Shown here: positions 44,699-53,180 of the stretch, piece after piece
Position numbering within the stretch: the first letter of the stretch is position 1
Layout of the letters: each line of letters begins with the position of its first letter
Source of the DNA: Streptomyces sp. SAJ15
Lineage (GTDB): Bacteria > Actinomycetota > Actinomycetes > Streptomycetales > Streptomycetaceae
DNA: 64,000 nt
Reading direction: 5' to 3'
Assembly: GCF_007595705.1 (NCBI RefSeq)
Contig: NZ_NISY01000009.1
Location: 1-64,000 of the forward strand
The notes under the pieces: model-generated
Databases searched by the model: none
What the model was told of the DNA's origin: nothing
The model's input: only the letters and a program-made list of their open reading frames with translations
Position numbers and translations under genes: made by a program

Positions 44699-44767
44699 CG
44701 GAGCATAAAGAACAAGCTGAACTTGTCGTTTAACGTCAGACATGGAACGCAGGTCGAACTTCTGCGG

Positions 44768-45277
44768 TCAGTCGTCTTCGGCTTGGAGGAGCAACGCGAA
44801 GTGCGTGCCGTTCGTGCCGGCGACCAGCAGATCGAACGTGACTGGCGTCAGGCCGTTCACCCACGTCTCTTCACGGTTCGACCACCAGATGGCTTCGGGC
44901 CCCAGCGCGGCGACGATCTCGACGGCAGTCTTCCGCGCGACGCTGGGGTTCATGAGGGTTTTGGGGGACCACGCGAGACTCACCGCGGCGGTCTCGGCCA
45001 GTAACTCCACCGCGTCATCGTGGGTTTCGAGGGGGAAGATCGACAGGTCGACCATCTGTAGATACCCCATCGACCGGACGGGCCGACCTTGGGTGTAGTA
45101 GGCGAACAGGTCACCGGCTTCCTCGTCCACGACCCGTTCGACGAACGCGCAGATCGCGTCGACGAACTCCGGCATGTCCGCACCCGGCGCCGTAAACGTC
45201 CCCGACGAGGCAAAAACGTGGCGCGGGTGCGTCAGCGAAGCGAGAAGCTGCTCAAGACGGCTGGCTATGTCGGACAC
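44768..45277 (-). CDS. hypothetical protein, 169 aa
   Basis: ATG 45277 opens a clean coding frame: SDIASRLEQLLASLTHPRHV, EFVDAICAFVERVVDEEAGD, AVELLAETAAVSLAWSPKTL, EIVAALGPEAIWWSNREETW and FALLLQAEDD. It is a helical acidic protein without signal peptide or membrane helix. I do not recognise the family. It lies 30 bases beyond the right inverted end of the mobile element, on the opposite strand, and seems to be resident rather than passenger. Confidence 0.6.
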   Translation of the reverse strand: MSDIASRLEQLLASLTHPRHVFASSGTFTAPGADMPEFVDAICAFVERVVDEEAGDLFAYYTQGRPVRSMGYLQMVDLSIFPLETHDDAVELLAETAAVSLAWSPKTLMNPSVARKTAVEIVAALGPEAIWWSNREETWVNGLTPVTFDLLVAGTNGTHFALLLQAEDD

Positions 45278-45299
45278 AGCACCAGTGTGCCCTCTTACT

Positions 45300-46083
45300 A
45301 GCTGTGCTTACTGAGGTTGTAGGCGTGGTGTCGTCAGTGGGAGTCCGGTGGCGACGAGGAATCCGTCGATGATGTGGCTGCGGTACGGGATCTGTCGGCG
45401 GCGTGTCGTAGCCGGCGCGTGAGGCCCCTCGCCCTCGCGGAGGGAAGGCGGCTTGCCAGGGCGAGCCCACGTCGAGCACCTCCCAGATGGCACCACCCAC
45501 CGCACTGGAGGTGCGGATCGCCAACCAGAAATCCGGCGCAGCACCTGTCTTTCGGAGACCGGCGCCTGGCTACACGGAGTGGGCGACTCCGGCATAGGAC
45601 ATGCCCAGCGTCGCGGTGAGCTGCTTGATGTCAATCTCGGCGGCGAGTGTGAGCGGCCGTGTCGAACGCAGGAGGTGGGGCAACAGGCCGACGGGGGCCA
45701 GGCTGTCGCGGACGTTGCGGCGCCCGCCGGATCGGTGGTGGTTCTGGTCAGGCGGGTCACCAGCGGGTCGTGCGCGGCCAGAAGGCGGAGGCGTACCTGC
45801 TCCGGGTCGCTGAGCAGCACCAGGGCATGGATACGGGCAGGTGGCCTACCAGCGGGAGAAGGCGTCCCCGCGGATCAGGGGCGATTATGCGCCCAGGCAC
45901 CACACCCAGCTCGCCATGGCCGCGCTGGAAGCATCCCGCCCGAGGCGATCCACGCCCACGGCTGGCCGGGCTGGCTCCTGCCGGTGTTGTGACCGCGTAG
46001 GTTCGCCGGGTTAAGGCATGGCCCTGCCCCGAGGGCACGGAGCACTCGTGTAGGGGAACCCTTGCGACGGTGACGTGCAGGTG
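45300..46083. other. degenerate coding-like sequence, unidentified
   Basis: Minus-strand pieces in different frames (LRLLAAHDPLVTRLTRTTTD, SLAPVGLLPHLLRSTRPLTL, AAEIDIKQLTATLGMSYAGV, AIWEVLDVGSPWQAAFPP and SHIIDGFLVATGLPLTTPRL) look like one decayed gene of 45.3-45.8 kb with several frameshifts. On the plus strand near 45840-45960 there is YQREKASPRIRGDYAPRHHT. None could be assigned a family. Confidence 0.3.
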
Positions 46084-46971
46084 TCACCGCGAGTCAGGTG
46101 GCACCTGCCGTCGGGAGAGGGTCAGCCTGCGCCGCTCTCGGTCGACGTCCGTGACGACGACCGTCACCTCGTCGCCGGCCTCAACGACGTCCGATGGAGT
46201 CGCTACGGGCGTCGAGGTGAGCTCATGAAGACGGACCAGTCCCTCAATGCCGTCGGCAACCTGGACGAAGACGCCGAACGAGACCAGTTTGGTGACCTTT
46301 CCCTGCAGCGTTTGGCCAACCGCGACGCTGTGGGCGAATGTCTGGAAGGGGTCCGGCTGTGTCGCTTTCAGGGACAGCCTGGCCTCTCCGTTCCATGTGT
46401 CGAACTGGAGGAACTCGCACGAGACGCGCTGCCCGACCTGAACGACGTCCGAGACTGCTTCGATGTGCCGCCAGGACAGTTCGGGAATCGTGATGAACCC
46501 GACGCCGGGGAAGACCGGATGGTCGGGGCCGTCATCCAGCGCCACGAACACCCCGAACCGTTCGATGGCCGTGATCGTGCCGGAAAGGATCTCGCCCCGG
46601 TGACGTGCCTTCAGGAAGGCCCATAGTTCCGGGCTCTGGGTGGCGGTCATAGCCAGCCGGGCGTGGCCCTCATCCAGATCAATGGCGATCACCTCGGCGG
46701 TGATCCGCTGGCCGACCTTCACGGCCGTAGACTGATTCCAACTCCAGGAGATGTCCAAAGGCCAGACGGTCCCCAGCGGGCGTGCGGAGAATCCGTCCAG
46801 GGTGACCGTCACCCCTTGAGACCGTGTGACCTCTGCGACAGTCCCGCTGCAGAGGTCTCCGATGCGGATTCGTGCCAGGAATTCCCGAGGATCCTGATCG
46901 CCCGACGCTGCCCCCATGCCGTCCAGCCTCTCATGGAGAGCTGCGCGCTGGCTTGGCGAGTGTGTGGTCAT
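46084..46971 (-). CDS. S1-domain RNA-binding protein
   Basis: A 295-residue protein with three S1 (OB-fold) repeats: GDLCSGTVAEVTRSQGVTVT, GEILSGTITAIERFGVFVAL and GQTLQGKVTKLVSFGVFVQV (with GIEGLVRLHEL), each followed by a VxVGQRVxxE-type stretch. Ribosomal protein S1 has four to six such repeats and ~500 residues, so this is a shorter paralogue that may bind mRNA or modulate translation. ATG 46971 is chosen (AAGG 7 bases upstream) because the sequence before it lacks S1 character, although the frame is open to 47223. Monocistronic; its role is inferred only from the domain. Confidence 0.75.
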   Translation of the reverse strand: MTTHSPSQRAALHERLDGMGAASGDQDPREFLARIRIGDLCSGTVAEVTRSQGVTVTLDGFSARPLGTVWPLDISWSWNQSTAVKVGQRITAEVIAIDLDEGHARLAMTATQSPELWAFLKARHRGEILSGTITAIERFGVFVALDDGPDHPVFPGVGFITIPELSWRHIEAVSDVVQVGQRVSCEFLQFDTWNGEARLSLKATQPDPFQTFAHSVAVGQTLQGKVTKLVSFGVFVQVADGIEGLVRLHELTSTPVATPSDVVEAGDEVTVVVTDVDRERRRLTLSRRQVPPDSR

Positions 46972-47506
46972 GCCGCGGCCTTGACGGCGGGCAGCGCCGA
47001 CCGGCTTCAGCGCGGCCAGCGTGTTCCCGGCACCCCCGGACACCATGGTGCGGTAGTAGGTGGCCGGCAGCCGGCCGAAGTAGCCAGTGAGTAGGTGGGG
47101 CACCAGACGACGGGGCGGCGTTTCGGCACGTCGTCCAATGGGCGAGCGAGGTTTCAGCGGCGCAGAGCCCCGGCTGCGGGTCCGTGAACAAGGTCTACCG
47201 CTGGGCAGGCTTGGGGTCGACATGGATCACCGCGGTCGGGGCACTCGCAGGGCACCGTGCAGGTAAGGCCGAGGATCGGCCAGCTCCTGATCCCCGTCCT
47301 CCCGGCAATGCAGTTCACGGAATGAATCGTTCGCTCACCCGCATCACTGAGGCCTTCCTATCCGCCCCCTCCCCGACCAAGATGAAATGCAGTCGACGCG
47401 GCCGGACCAGCCGCGGCGGTCAAGCGCTATGCCGCGCTAACCAGGAAGGTCGTCAGGCGATATCCCCGGATGACGGGGATCGTCTGGCCACAACGGTAGG
47501 GAAGAC
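46972..47506. other. no clear gene; possible short remnant
   Basis: On the minus strand just upstream of the S1 gene there is HLLTGYFGRLPATYYRTMVS and GGAGNTLAALKPVGAARRQG, coding-like but without start; it may be a lost gene end. The rest holds nothing convincing. Confidence 0.3.
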
Positions 47507-47956
47507 ATGAGTACGAAGATCGTGCAGTGGAGCCGACGCGGCGGCATCATGGCGGGCGCTGTCGCGCTGACCATTCTGGGGGCGGGGCCCGCGTCGGCAG
47601 CCGGCCCTCACTACACCCTCTTCACGTCAGACGACAACCCCGGCGGCGCCGTCGAGTTCTTCACCGACGGCGACATGGTTCGGCTCACCGACACTCAGGC
47701 GGACGGCAAGGATGTCGAGGTCGATGTGTGGGACGTGACCCCGGAGCCCGACGTGTACAAGTTCGGGTTCTACAACCGCCACGGCCACCGGGAACAGCCG
47801 GTGGTGAGCGATGCGAGCGACGGCGCGCCGTACGACCTCGCAGAGGGGCACTGCATCAAGTTCCGTATCCGTCTTGTCGACGACGGGAGCTCCACGGTGG
47901 TGCCCGGCTCGACGAACTGGGGACGGTTCCGCAACGGCAGTTACGAAAACTGCTGA
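47507..47956 (+). CDS. small secreted protein
   Basis: A 149-residue protein. Residues 1-31 are a signal peptide: STKIVQWSRRGG, hydrophobic core IMAGAVALTILGAG, cleavage at PASA-AGPHY. The mature part is acidic with short strands (VEFFTDGDMVRLTDTQADGK, DVEVDVWDVTPEPDVYKFGF) and ends TNWGRFRNGSYENC, suggesting a small beta-sandwich. Two Cys (GHCIKF and the final ENC) may form a disulfide. No recognised family. ATG 47507 has GGGA upstream. Monocistronic and intact. Confidence 0.65.
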   Translation: MSTKIVQWSRRGGIMAGAVALTILGAGPASAAGPHYTLFTSDDNPGGAVEFFTDGDMVRLTDTQADGKDVEVDVWDVTPEPDVYKFGFYNRHGHREQPVVSDASDGAPYDLAEGHCIKFRIRLVDDGSSTVVPGSTNWGRFRNGSYENC

Positions 47957-48009
47957 CGAGGAGACAAGAAACGGAGCGCCCGGCCACAGGGGCAGGCCAG
48001 CACACCACG

Positions 48010-48260
48010 CTCGAAGGTTTGTCGGACGCCTTCCCAACCCCTCTTGGCCGTCGGCGCCGCGGATACGAGCAGGCACGGAGTCGAACCGAGGCGAGCCACC
48101 ACGCCGCCCGGCCGTGATCACGACGGACATAGGCCGCTGCCTCTGCTCCACCGCCCGGTGCAGCTTGGTTGACAGCCCGCAGGCCAGCGCCCAAGCCCGT
48201 GGTCGGCCGACGGCACCTGAGGGGTGCTTCACCAGCACGTCCAGGATGCAGTTGACGCCC
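48010..48260 (-). pseudogene. IS5-family transposase fragment
   Basis: A minus-strand stretch reads ACGLSTKLHRAVEQRQRPMS, VVITAGRRGGSPRFDSVPAR and IR, which corresponds to the RSRGGLSTKLHLAV...VITAGQRGDSPQF part of IS5-type transposases. Both ends are missing and neither catalytic Asp remains. Confidence 0.55.
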
Positions 48261-48353
48261 GCGGCGACACCCCTCCGCGCCCCCGGCCGGGCAGCGCGAG
48301 TTCGCTGCGCCTGCCCGGGTGCGCGATCGTCGTCATCGGTTTGCGGCTCGTGC

Positions 48354-48740
48354 TCAGACCAAGGTGGAGATGCAGAACGGGTGACCAGCGGGGTCCAGCA
48401 GGACCCGCCACCGGTCGGGGTCCGGCTGGAATTCGGGCTTGACCGCCCCCAGGGCGAGGAGCCGGGCCTGGGCGGCATCCAAGTCATCGACACCCAGTTC
48501 GATGTGGGCCTGCTTTTCCTGGGATGGGTCCGGCCAGGTGGGACGGCGATAGTCGGCCAACCGGTTGAATCCCAGTCCGGCTGTGCCCTCCTGGCCCAGC
48601 AGGACGAAGTGGTCGGTGGAGAAGGCGGTGGGCAGGCCGAGGACCTCGCCGTAGAAGCGGGCCAGTTCGGCGGGGTCCGGGCAGTCGAAGGTGACGGCCG
48701 AGTAGCGGAACGTGGGAGCGGAGGTGTTATCCGTGTTCAT
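48354..48740 (-). CDS. VOC (glyoxalase/bleomycin-resistance-like) family protein
   Basis: A 128-residue protein with two paired beta-alpha-beta-beta-beta halves: SAVTFDCPDPAELARFYGEV, LGLPTAFSTDHFVLLGQEG, then HIELGVDDLDAAQARLLALG and WRVLLDPAGHPFCISTLV. The VOC fold covers dioxygenases, glyoxalases and drug-binding proteins; the metal ligands here cannot be assigned with confidence (His in QAHIELGVDD is a candidate). ATG 48740 starts 64 bases from a divergent WYL regulator, with a palindrome between, so expression is probably under that regulator. Confidence 0.75.
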   Translation of the reverse strand: MNTDNTSAPTFRYSAVTFDCPDPAELARFYGEVLGLPTAFSTDHFVLLGQEGTAGLGFNRLADYRRPTWPDPSQEKQAHIELGVDDLDAAQARLLALGAVKPEFQPDPDRWRVLLDPAGHPFCISTLV

Positions 48741-48759
48741 GGAGAAGACGCTACGGCGG

Positions 48760-48784
48760 GACCAGGACAGATTCGGTCCTGGTC
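48760..48784. promoter_or_regulatory. palindromic operator between VOC gene and WYL regulator
   Basis: Perfect 9-bp inverted repeat GACCAGGAC (48760-48768) and GTCCTGGTC (48776-48784) with a 7-base spacer, in the 63-bp divergent promoter region. It is the likely site of the WYL regulator starting at 48804. The sequence differs from the palindrome at 33694, so the two regulators have different specificities. Confidence 0.7.
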
Positions 48785-48803
48785 ATGTGGAACACTTCAC
48801 CAT

Positions 48804-49769
48804 GTGATCAGCGCATCCGCCCGCCTGCTGAGATTGGTCTCCCTGCTGGTCGCCCGGCCGTTGTGGACCTGCGCTGAGCTGGCCGACCGGATGGCGGTCA
48901 CCGAGCGCACGGTGCGGCGGGACATCGCCAAGCTCCGGGAACTCGGCTACGCCGTCGAGTCCGAGCCTGGGCCATGGGGTGGTTATCGCCTCCGTGCCGG
49001 ATCCCGGGTGCCGCCGCTGATCCTCGATGACGAAGAGGCACTCGCCGTGGCTGTCGGGCTGCGCGAGGCGGCGCTGAGCGGTGCTCTCGGCGGCGACCAG
49101 GCCGCACTGTCGGCGCTGCTGAAACTGCGACAGGTTCTGCCGCAGCGGATCGCGGACCGGCTGGGGGAGATGGACGCCGCCTTCGTGCACACCCCCAGAC
49201 CCGACGAGCCGCAGATCACACCCGGCACGCTGCTGGAACTGGCCGCCGCATGCCGCCAGGGTGAGCGCGCCCGCCTGTCGTACCGCGACTGGGAAGGAAG
49301 GGCCACGATCCGGGATGTCGACCCGTACCGCCTCGTCCACACCGGACGCCGGTGGTACTTCGTCGCCCGGGACGTGGCGCAGGGCCAATGGCGGACCTTC
49401 CGGGCCGACAGGGTCGACCGACTACAGCCGACCGGGCACCCGGTGGAACTCATCGACCCGCCCGACCCGGCGCTGCTCGTCTCCCGCTCCGTCGCCACCG
49501 GCCCCTACCCGCTCACTGCGACCATCCGCCTCCCGGTTTCCCTGGACCAAGCACTGCGGCTGATCCCATCGACAGTCGGTACCCACCGTGCCGAAGGCCC
49601 CGACGCCACGATCGTCGACGTCGGCGGTCCCGACGCGGACGGGCTCGCCAGGTACCTCCTCAGCCTGGCCACACCCCTGCGAGTCCTCTCACCGGAGGCT
49701 GTACGGCAAGCCCTGCTGCGCCGCACCCGGGAACTCTTCGAGGACAACGCGCATGGTGAGCCCCGGTAG
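48804..49769 (+). CDS. YafY/WYL-domain transcriptional regulator
   Basis: A 321-residue regulator with an N-terminal winged helix (RLLRLVSLLVARPLWTCAEL, AVTERTVRRDIAKLRELGYA, GPWGGYRLRAGSRVPPLILD), a WYL core (YRLVHTGRRWYFVARDVAQG, QWRTFRADRVDRLQ) and a WCX-like C-terminal segment. It should switch the divergent VOC gene and itself. GTG 48804 was chosen because the divergent promoter lies just upstream; the frame remains open far upstream but runs antisense to the VOC gene and is not coding. It is intact and typical for length. Confidence 0.8.
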   Translation: MISASARLLRLVSLLVARPLWTCAELADRMAVTERTVRRDIAKLRELGYAVESEPGPWGGYRLRAGSRVPPLILDDEEALAVAVGLREAALSGALGGDQAALSALLKLRQVLPQRIADRLGEMDAAFVHTPRPDEPQITPGTLLELAAACRQGERARLSYRDWEGRATIRDVDPYRLVHTGRRWYFVARDVAQGQWRTFRADRVDRLQPTGHPVELIDPPDPALLVSRSVATGPYPLTATIRLPVSLDQALRLIPSTVGTHRAEGPDATIVDVGGPDADGLARYLLSLATPLRVLSPEAVRQALLRRTRELFEDNAHGEPR

Positions 49770-50152
49770 CGACGCTGCGTGAGAACGAGCTCGGAGCCCA
49801 CATGACGAGAACAACAAGCTACTGATCGAAGTTCCTTCCCTGACGGCCGGACCTAGTCACAGCGAACCGCGAGGTCATCGGGCCCAGGCCGCTTCTTCTG
49901 GATCACCTTGCTGACCCCGGCGACCATGGATGCAGGAGCTGGTGCCTGCACGCCGACCTGCTTCTGCCCGCCGGAACGCACGGTGACTACCGGTGCGACA
50001 ACCGCGCGCTGGACGGTGTGCCGGAGGAGCTGACCGCCGCCGTGGGACCCGCTGGCCACGGCTGGACGGACGCCCATTCCACCGAGCGCCCCGTCATCGT
50101 TCGGCTCGACCAGCATGCGACCGGCCTGGTAACCCCGCCGCCCGGGGCGAGC
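49770..50152. other. coding-like stretch without recognised gene
   Basis: A plus-strand stretch reads ADLLLPAGTHGDYRCDNRAL, DGVPEELTAAVGPAGHGWTD and RPVIVRLDQHATGLVTPPPG around 49940-50140. It has coding character but no start and no family, and may be the remnant of the gene that once preceded the SDR fragment. Confidence 0.3.
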
Positions 50153-50556
50153 GTCAGTACACCGGTCACCATCCTCAAGCTGATCAGCCTCGGCTACACC
50201 GTCTACGGAGCAGCCCGCCGCACCGACCGCCTGCAGAAGCTCGCCGAACGCGGCCTCCGCCCGCTAGCGATGGACATCACCGACGACGACTCCATGCGCA
50301 GCGGAGTCGACCGCGTCATCTTCGAGACCGGCCGCATCGACGTCCTGGTCAACAACGCCGGATACGGCTCGTACGGCGCCCTGGAGGACGTCTCGCAGCA
50401 CGAGGCCCGCCGCCAGTTCGAGGTCAACGTCTTCGGCGCCGTCCGCCTGACCCAGATCGCCCTGCCTCACATGCGGCCCGGCGCAGCGGGACGGTCGTCA
50501 ACATCACTTCGATGGGCGAGAAGATCTACACCTCGGTGCGCACCCGGTGCGCCTGA
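50153..50556 (+). pseudogene. short-chain dehydrogenase/reductase fragment, frameshifted
   Basis: The frame reads ILKLISLGYTVYGAARRTDR, LRPLAMDITDDDSMRSGVDR and DVLVNNAGYGSYGALEDVSQ, which is the middle of an SDR Rossmann fold (NNAG motif). The N-terminal TGxxxGIG loop is missing. Near 50488 the frame shifts, and GTVVNITSMGEKIYTS (the catalytic Ser strand) lies in the next frame; the catalytic Tyr-xxx-Lys part is lost where the repeat block at ~50545 begins. Not functional. Confidence 0.6.
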
Positions 50557-50725
50557 CGATCGTGTAGTGCGCACCGGGGACGACGGTGGTGCGCCCCGCG
50601 CGCATCGGGTGCCCACCACACACCGGGCGGTGCATCGCGCCGCGCGCATCGTGCACCGCACCAGGCATCACGGTGCGCGCCACCGCATCGCACCCAGGTG
50701 CGCGGCTCGCGGCGGCGGACCCGTA
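50530..50725. repeat. second GGTGC/GCACC repeat block
   Basis: About 190 bp of alternating GTGCGC, GCACCG, CACCGG and GCATCG words, without coding character, very like the block at 2380-3200. It cuts the SDR fragment at its left edge. Short inverted words (GCACC and GGTGC) recur about every 10-20 bases. Confidence 0.5.
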
Positions 50726-50892
50726 TCACACACCTCTCTGTCCGCGACCTGATCGACGGCCGAAACCAGGGCTTGCGGGCACAGGCTCAAGCGGGCGGCG
50801 TGTCCGGGGACCACACGCCCACCCTCATACCCGACAAAGGCGGTGCGGGGAATGTCGGGTGATCGGGGCCGGTGTCGCCGCACGATGGGGGC

Positions 50893-51705
50893 ATGGATGA
50901 CACGACCTTGGTATCCCGTTTCCTCCACGACGGCTTCGTGAAGTTGGAGGGTGCCGTCGCGCCGCGCGTGGCCGCGGACTGCGCGCGGCTGCTGTGGCGA
51001 GAGACGGGCTGCGACCCGGACGACCCGTCAACGTGGACGCAGCCCGTGCACTGGGTGGGCGGCATGGCGCAGGGGCCGTTCGCCGCCGCGCCCAACTCCC
51101 CATCTCTGCATCGCGCCTACGACCTGCTCGTCGGCGAGGGACGCTGGGAGCCGAGCTACTCGCTGGGCACGTTCCCCCTGCGCTTCCCGCACGAGGAGGA
51201 GCCGGACGACGCGGGCTGGCACATCGAGGGGAGCTATCTGCCGGAGGGCGAGAGCTGGTACTTCACGAATCTGCGCTCCCAGGGCCGGGCGCTGCTGATG
51301 CTGTTCCTGTTCAGCGAGGTCGGTGAGGAGGACGCCCCGACCCGGATCCGGGTCGGCTCACATCTCGACGTGCCGAAGGTGCTGGAGAAGTACGGGGAGG
51401 ACGGGGCGAGCGGGCTGACCCTCGCCCCCGATCTGGTGGCGGCCTCCGACCACCGGCCACTCGCCCTCGCCACCGGGTCCCCGGGCGACGTCTTCCTGTG
51501 CCATCCGTTCCTGGTACACACGGCACAACCGCACCACGGGGTGCGGCCGCGCTTTATGGCCCAGCCGCCGCTGATGCCGGCCGCGCCGCACGAACTGGAG
51601 CGGGCCGACGGCGCGTACTCACCCGTGGAGATCGCGATCCGCCGGGGCCTGGGACAGGACACCCCCGGTCCGGATGGGAACGGCAACGACCACAGCGCCG
51701 GGTAG
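50893..51705 (+). CDS. phytanoyl-CoA dioxygenase (PhyH)-like Fe(II)/2-oxoglutarate oxygenase
   Basis: A 270-residue protein of the PhyH-like family: VSRFLHDGFVKLEGAVAPRV, AADCARLLWRET, then the first metal pair DDAGWHIEGSYLPEG and the distal His with its 2-oxoglutarate Arg in FLVHTAQPHHGVRPRFMAQP. The first pair is H-x-E rather than the usual H-x-D, which is tolerated in some members but unusual. Such enzymes hydroxylate small substrates using Fe(II), O2 and 2-oxoglutarate. ATG 50893 was chosen; an earlier in-frame start at 50872 is possible. No biosynthetic neighbours suggest its substrate. Monocistronic and intact. Confidence 0.7.
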   Translation: MDDTTLVSRFLHDGFVKLEGAVAPRVAADCARLLWRETGCDPDDPSTWTQPVHWVGGMAQGPFAAAPNSPSLHRAYDLLVGEGRWEPSYSLGTFPLRFPHEEEPDDAGWHIEGSYLPEGESWYFTNLRSQGRALLMLFLFSEVGEEDAPTRIRVGSHLDVPKVLEKYGEDGASGLTLAPDLVAASDHRPLALATGSPGDVFLCHPFLVHTAQPHHGVRPRFMAQPPLMPAAPHELERADGAYSPVEIAIRRGLGQDTPGPDGNGNDHSAG

Positions 51706-51712
51706 ACATGCT

Positions 51713-52090
51713 TCACGACGATCGCTGGCAAGGTGGTCGTAGAGAGGAGCGGCGATCGCCGAGGCCGCGCTGTCCGTCGGTGCGTTCCAGCACGTACCGA
51801 CCCAGCGTCTGGACGACGGTGCCAAGCAGGATCAGGGCGCTGAGCAGGCCCAGCACCGCGGTGATCGACTCGTCGTTCTCCAACGCGTCGACCATGGCCG
51901 TGGTGACGAGCGGCTGGGCCAGGGTCATCGCCGACCCGAGCAGACCGAGCAGACCACCCAGCGTGATGAGCGCGCGGTGCGGCCGGATGTGGATGCTCAG
52001 CGCCCGCCACGTCTCCCGTGCGCTGAGCTTGGGATCGGTGGGCGGGCCGGTGGGCTTCGGGGTGGTCGATGCGTCCCACGCGTGGGTCAC
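51713..52090 (-). pseudogene. ABC transporter N-terminal (membrane) fragment, lasso-type operon
   Basis: From GTG 52090: THAWDASTTPKPTGPPTD, KLSARETWRALSIHIRPHRA, LITLGGLLGLLGSAMTLAQP, LVTTAMVDALENDESITAVL and LSALILLGTVVQTLGRYVLE. This is the start of an ABC exporter membrane domain (two helices present). After about 115 residues the frame runs into sequence with no further helices and there is no ATP-binding domain, so most of the gene is deleted. Its GTG overlaps the end of the LLM gene in a GTGA junction, showing that they were one operon. Confidence 0.6.
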
Positions 52091-53180
52091 TGGGGCCTCC
52101 GGGCGGACGTGACAGCGTCGCTCGACAACTGCGCGCGGACGGCGGGCAGCATTTCGGTGGCGAGCCGCCGAAGGTTGCGGAGCGCATCGTCGAGGGTCGG
52201 CGACCTGCTCCACCTGGAAGAGGGCACGCGAGCAGCCCGATGTGCGGAGGTGATGGAGCACGTTCCGGACACGGGTGTCGACGTCGCCCACCGCCTGGGT
52301 CTCCAGAAGGGCGTTCGGCGGCCGCATGGATCAGGGACTCGCCCTGGTGTTCCGCCTCCTGGTCCGCCACGGCCGGCTTCCCTTCCGGCACCGAGGCCGG
52401 TACTGGGCGCCGGAGGAGACACCGGGCCCGTTCGACCATCAGATCAAGCGCCCGCGACGGAGAGTCGGTGATGTGGGCGAAAAGGAGGAAGGCGTGTCGC
52501 TAGCCGTCGGCCGGACGACCCGCGTCGGCGGCCAACTTGGCATGCAGGGCTATCATCTCGACCTTGGCTTCGGCGTTCTCGTCGAAGAACAGCAGCATGG
52601 GCAGCCCACTGGAGGCGGCGTCTTCGATCGTCGCCGGAGATCCGGCGGCGATGTACACCGGCGGCCCCGACCGGGTGAGAGGGGCGAGGGTCGGGGTGAC
52701 CGCGGGGAACGCGTACGCCTCAGAGGAGGCACTCACCTCTCCGGCCCAGGCCGCGTGGATCAGGTCGAGGGCTTCCGCCGGTCCTCGCCGCCAGTCGCCG
52801 ATTCCGCGTCCGATGACCTCGTACTCGGTGGTGCTGTGTCCGCGTCCGACCCCCAGCACGGAGCGGCCGCCGGAGAGCTGGTCGAGGAGCGCCGCCTGTT
52901 CGGCGACGTGGATCGGATGGTGCAGCGGGAGGAGGGTGACCGCGGTCCCCACCGTGCTGCGCTTGGTGTGGCCGAGCAGGAAGGCGGCCAGTGCCAAGGC
53001 GGAAGAGCCGATCGCCGCATCGCCGAGATGATGCTCGGTGACCCACAGCTCGTCCAGCCCCAGAGCCTCCGCACGGGTGGCCAGCGTGAGAGTGTCGCGG
53101 AACACGTCACCGTCCGTCCGACCCGGGCTTCGATGGGTGCCGAGCAGGATTCCGAAGCAGGCATCGTCTGCGAGGGTCAC
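52087..53180 (-). pseudogene. LLM-class flavin-dependent oxidoreductase, nonsense and frameshifts
   Basis: From GTG 53180: DACFGILLGTHRS, LATRAEALGLDELWVTEHHL, IGSSALALAAFLLGHTKRST, LLPLHHPIHVAEQAALLDQL, GGRSVLGVGRGHSTTEYEVI and PPVYIAAGSPATIEDAASSG. These are LLM (luciferase-like) barrel motifs. A TAG at 52500-52502 interrupts the frame, which then continues HAFLLFAHITDSPSRALDLM. After two more shifts, ALLETQAVGDVDTRVRNVLH and DDALRNLRRLATEMLPAVRA reach a stop at 52087. The GTGA overlaps with the lasso B2 gene and with the ABC gene tie it to a lasso-peptide operon. Confidence 0.6.

Larger units (their letters stand above)
42289..44737. mobile_element. fossil IS element with passenger genes
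   Basis: A 16-bp sequence GACGTTAAACGACAAG at 42289-42304 recurs in inverse orientation at 44722-44737, as terminal inverted repeats would. Between them, from left to right, lie a truncated minus-strand transposase, its upstream region, a flavin reductase and an ArsR-type regulator, and a second copy of the transposase-upstream region just inside the right end. The 55-bp upstream segment is present at 43090-43144 and 44644-44698 as a direct repeat (4 mismatches). It looks like an IS that captured or was interrupted by a two-gene passenger module. No clear target-site duplication was seen. Confidence 0.5.

Noticed and set aside
44644..44737. Target-site duplication or attachment site
   Set aside because: The bases outside the two 16-bp ends differ, and the repeats are better explained as element ends.
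47811..48803. N-terminal extension of the second WYL regulator
   Set aside because: Runs antisense through the VOC gene and the IS5 fragment; no coding bias.
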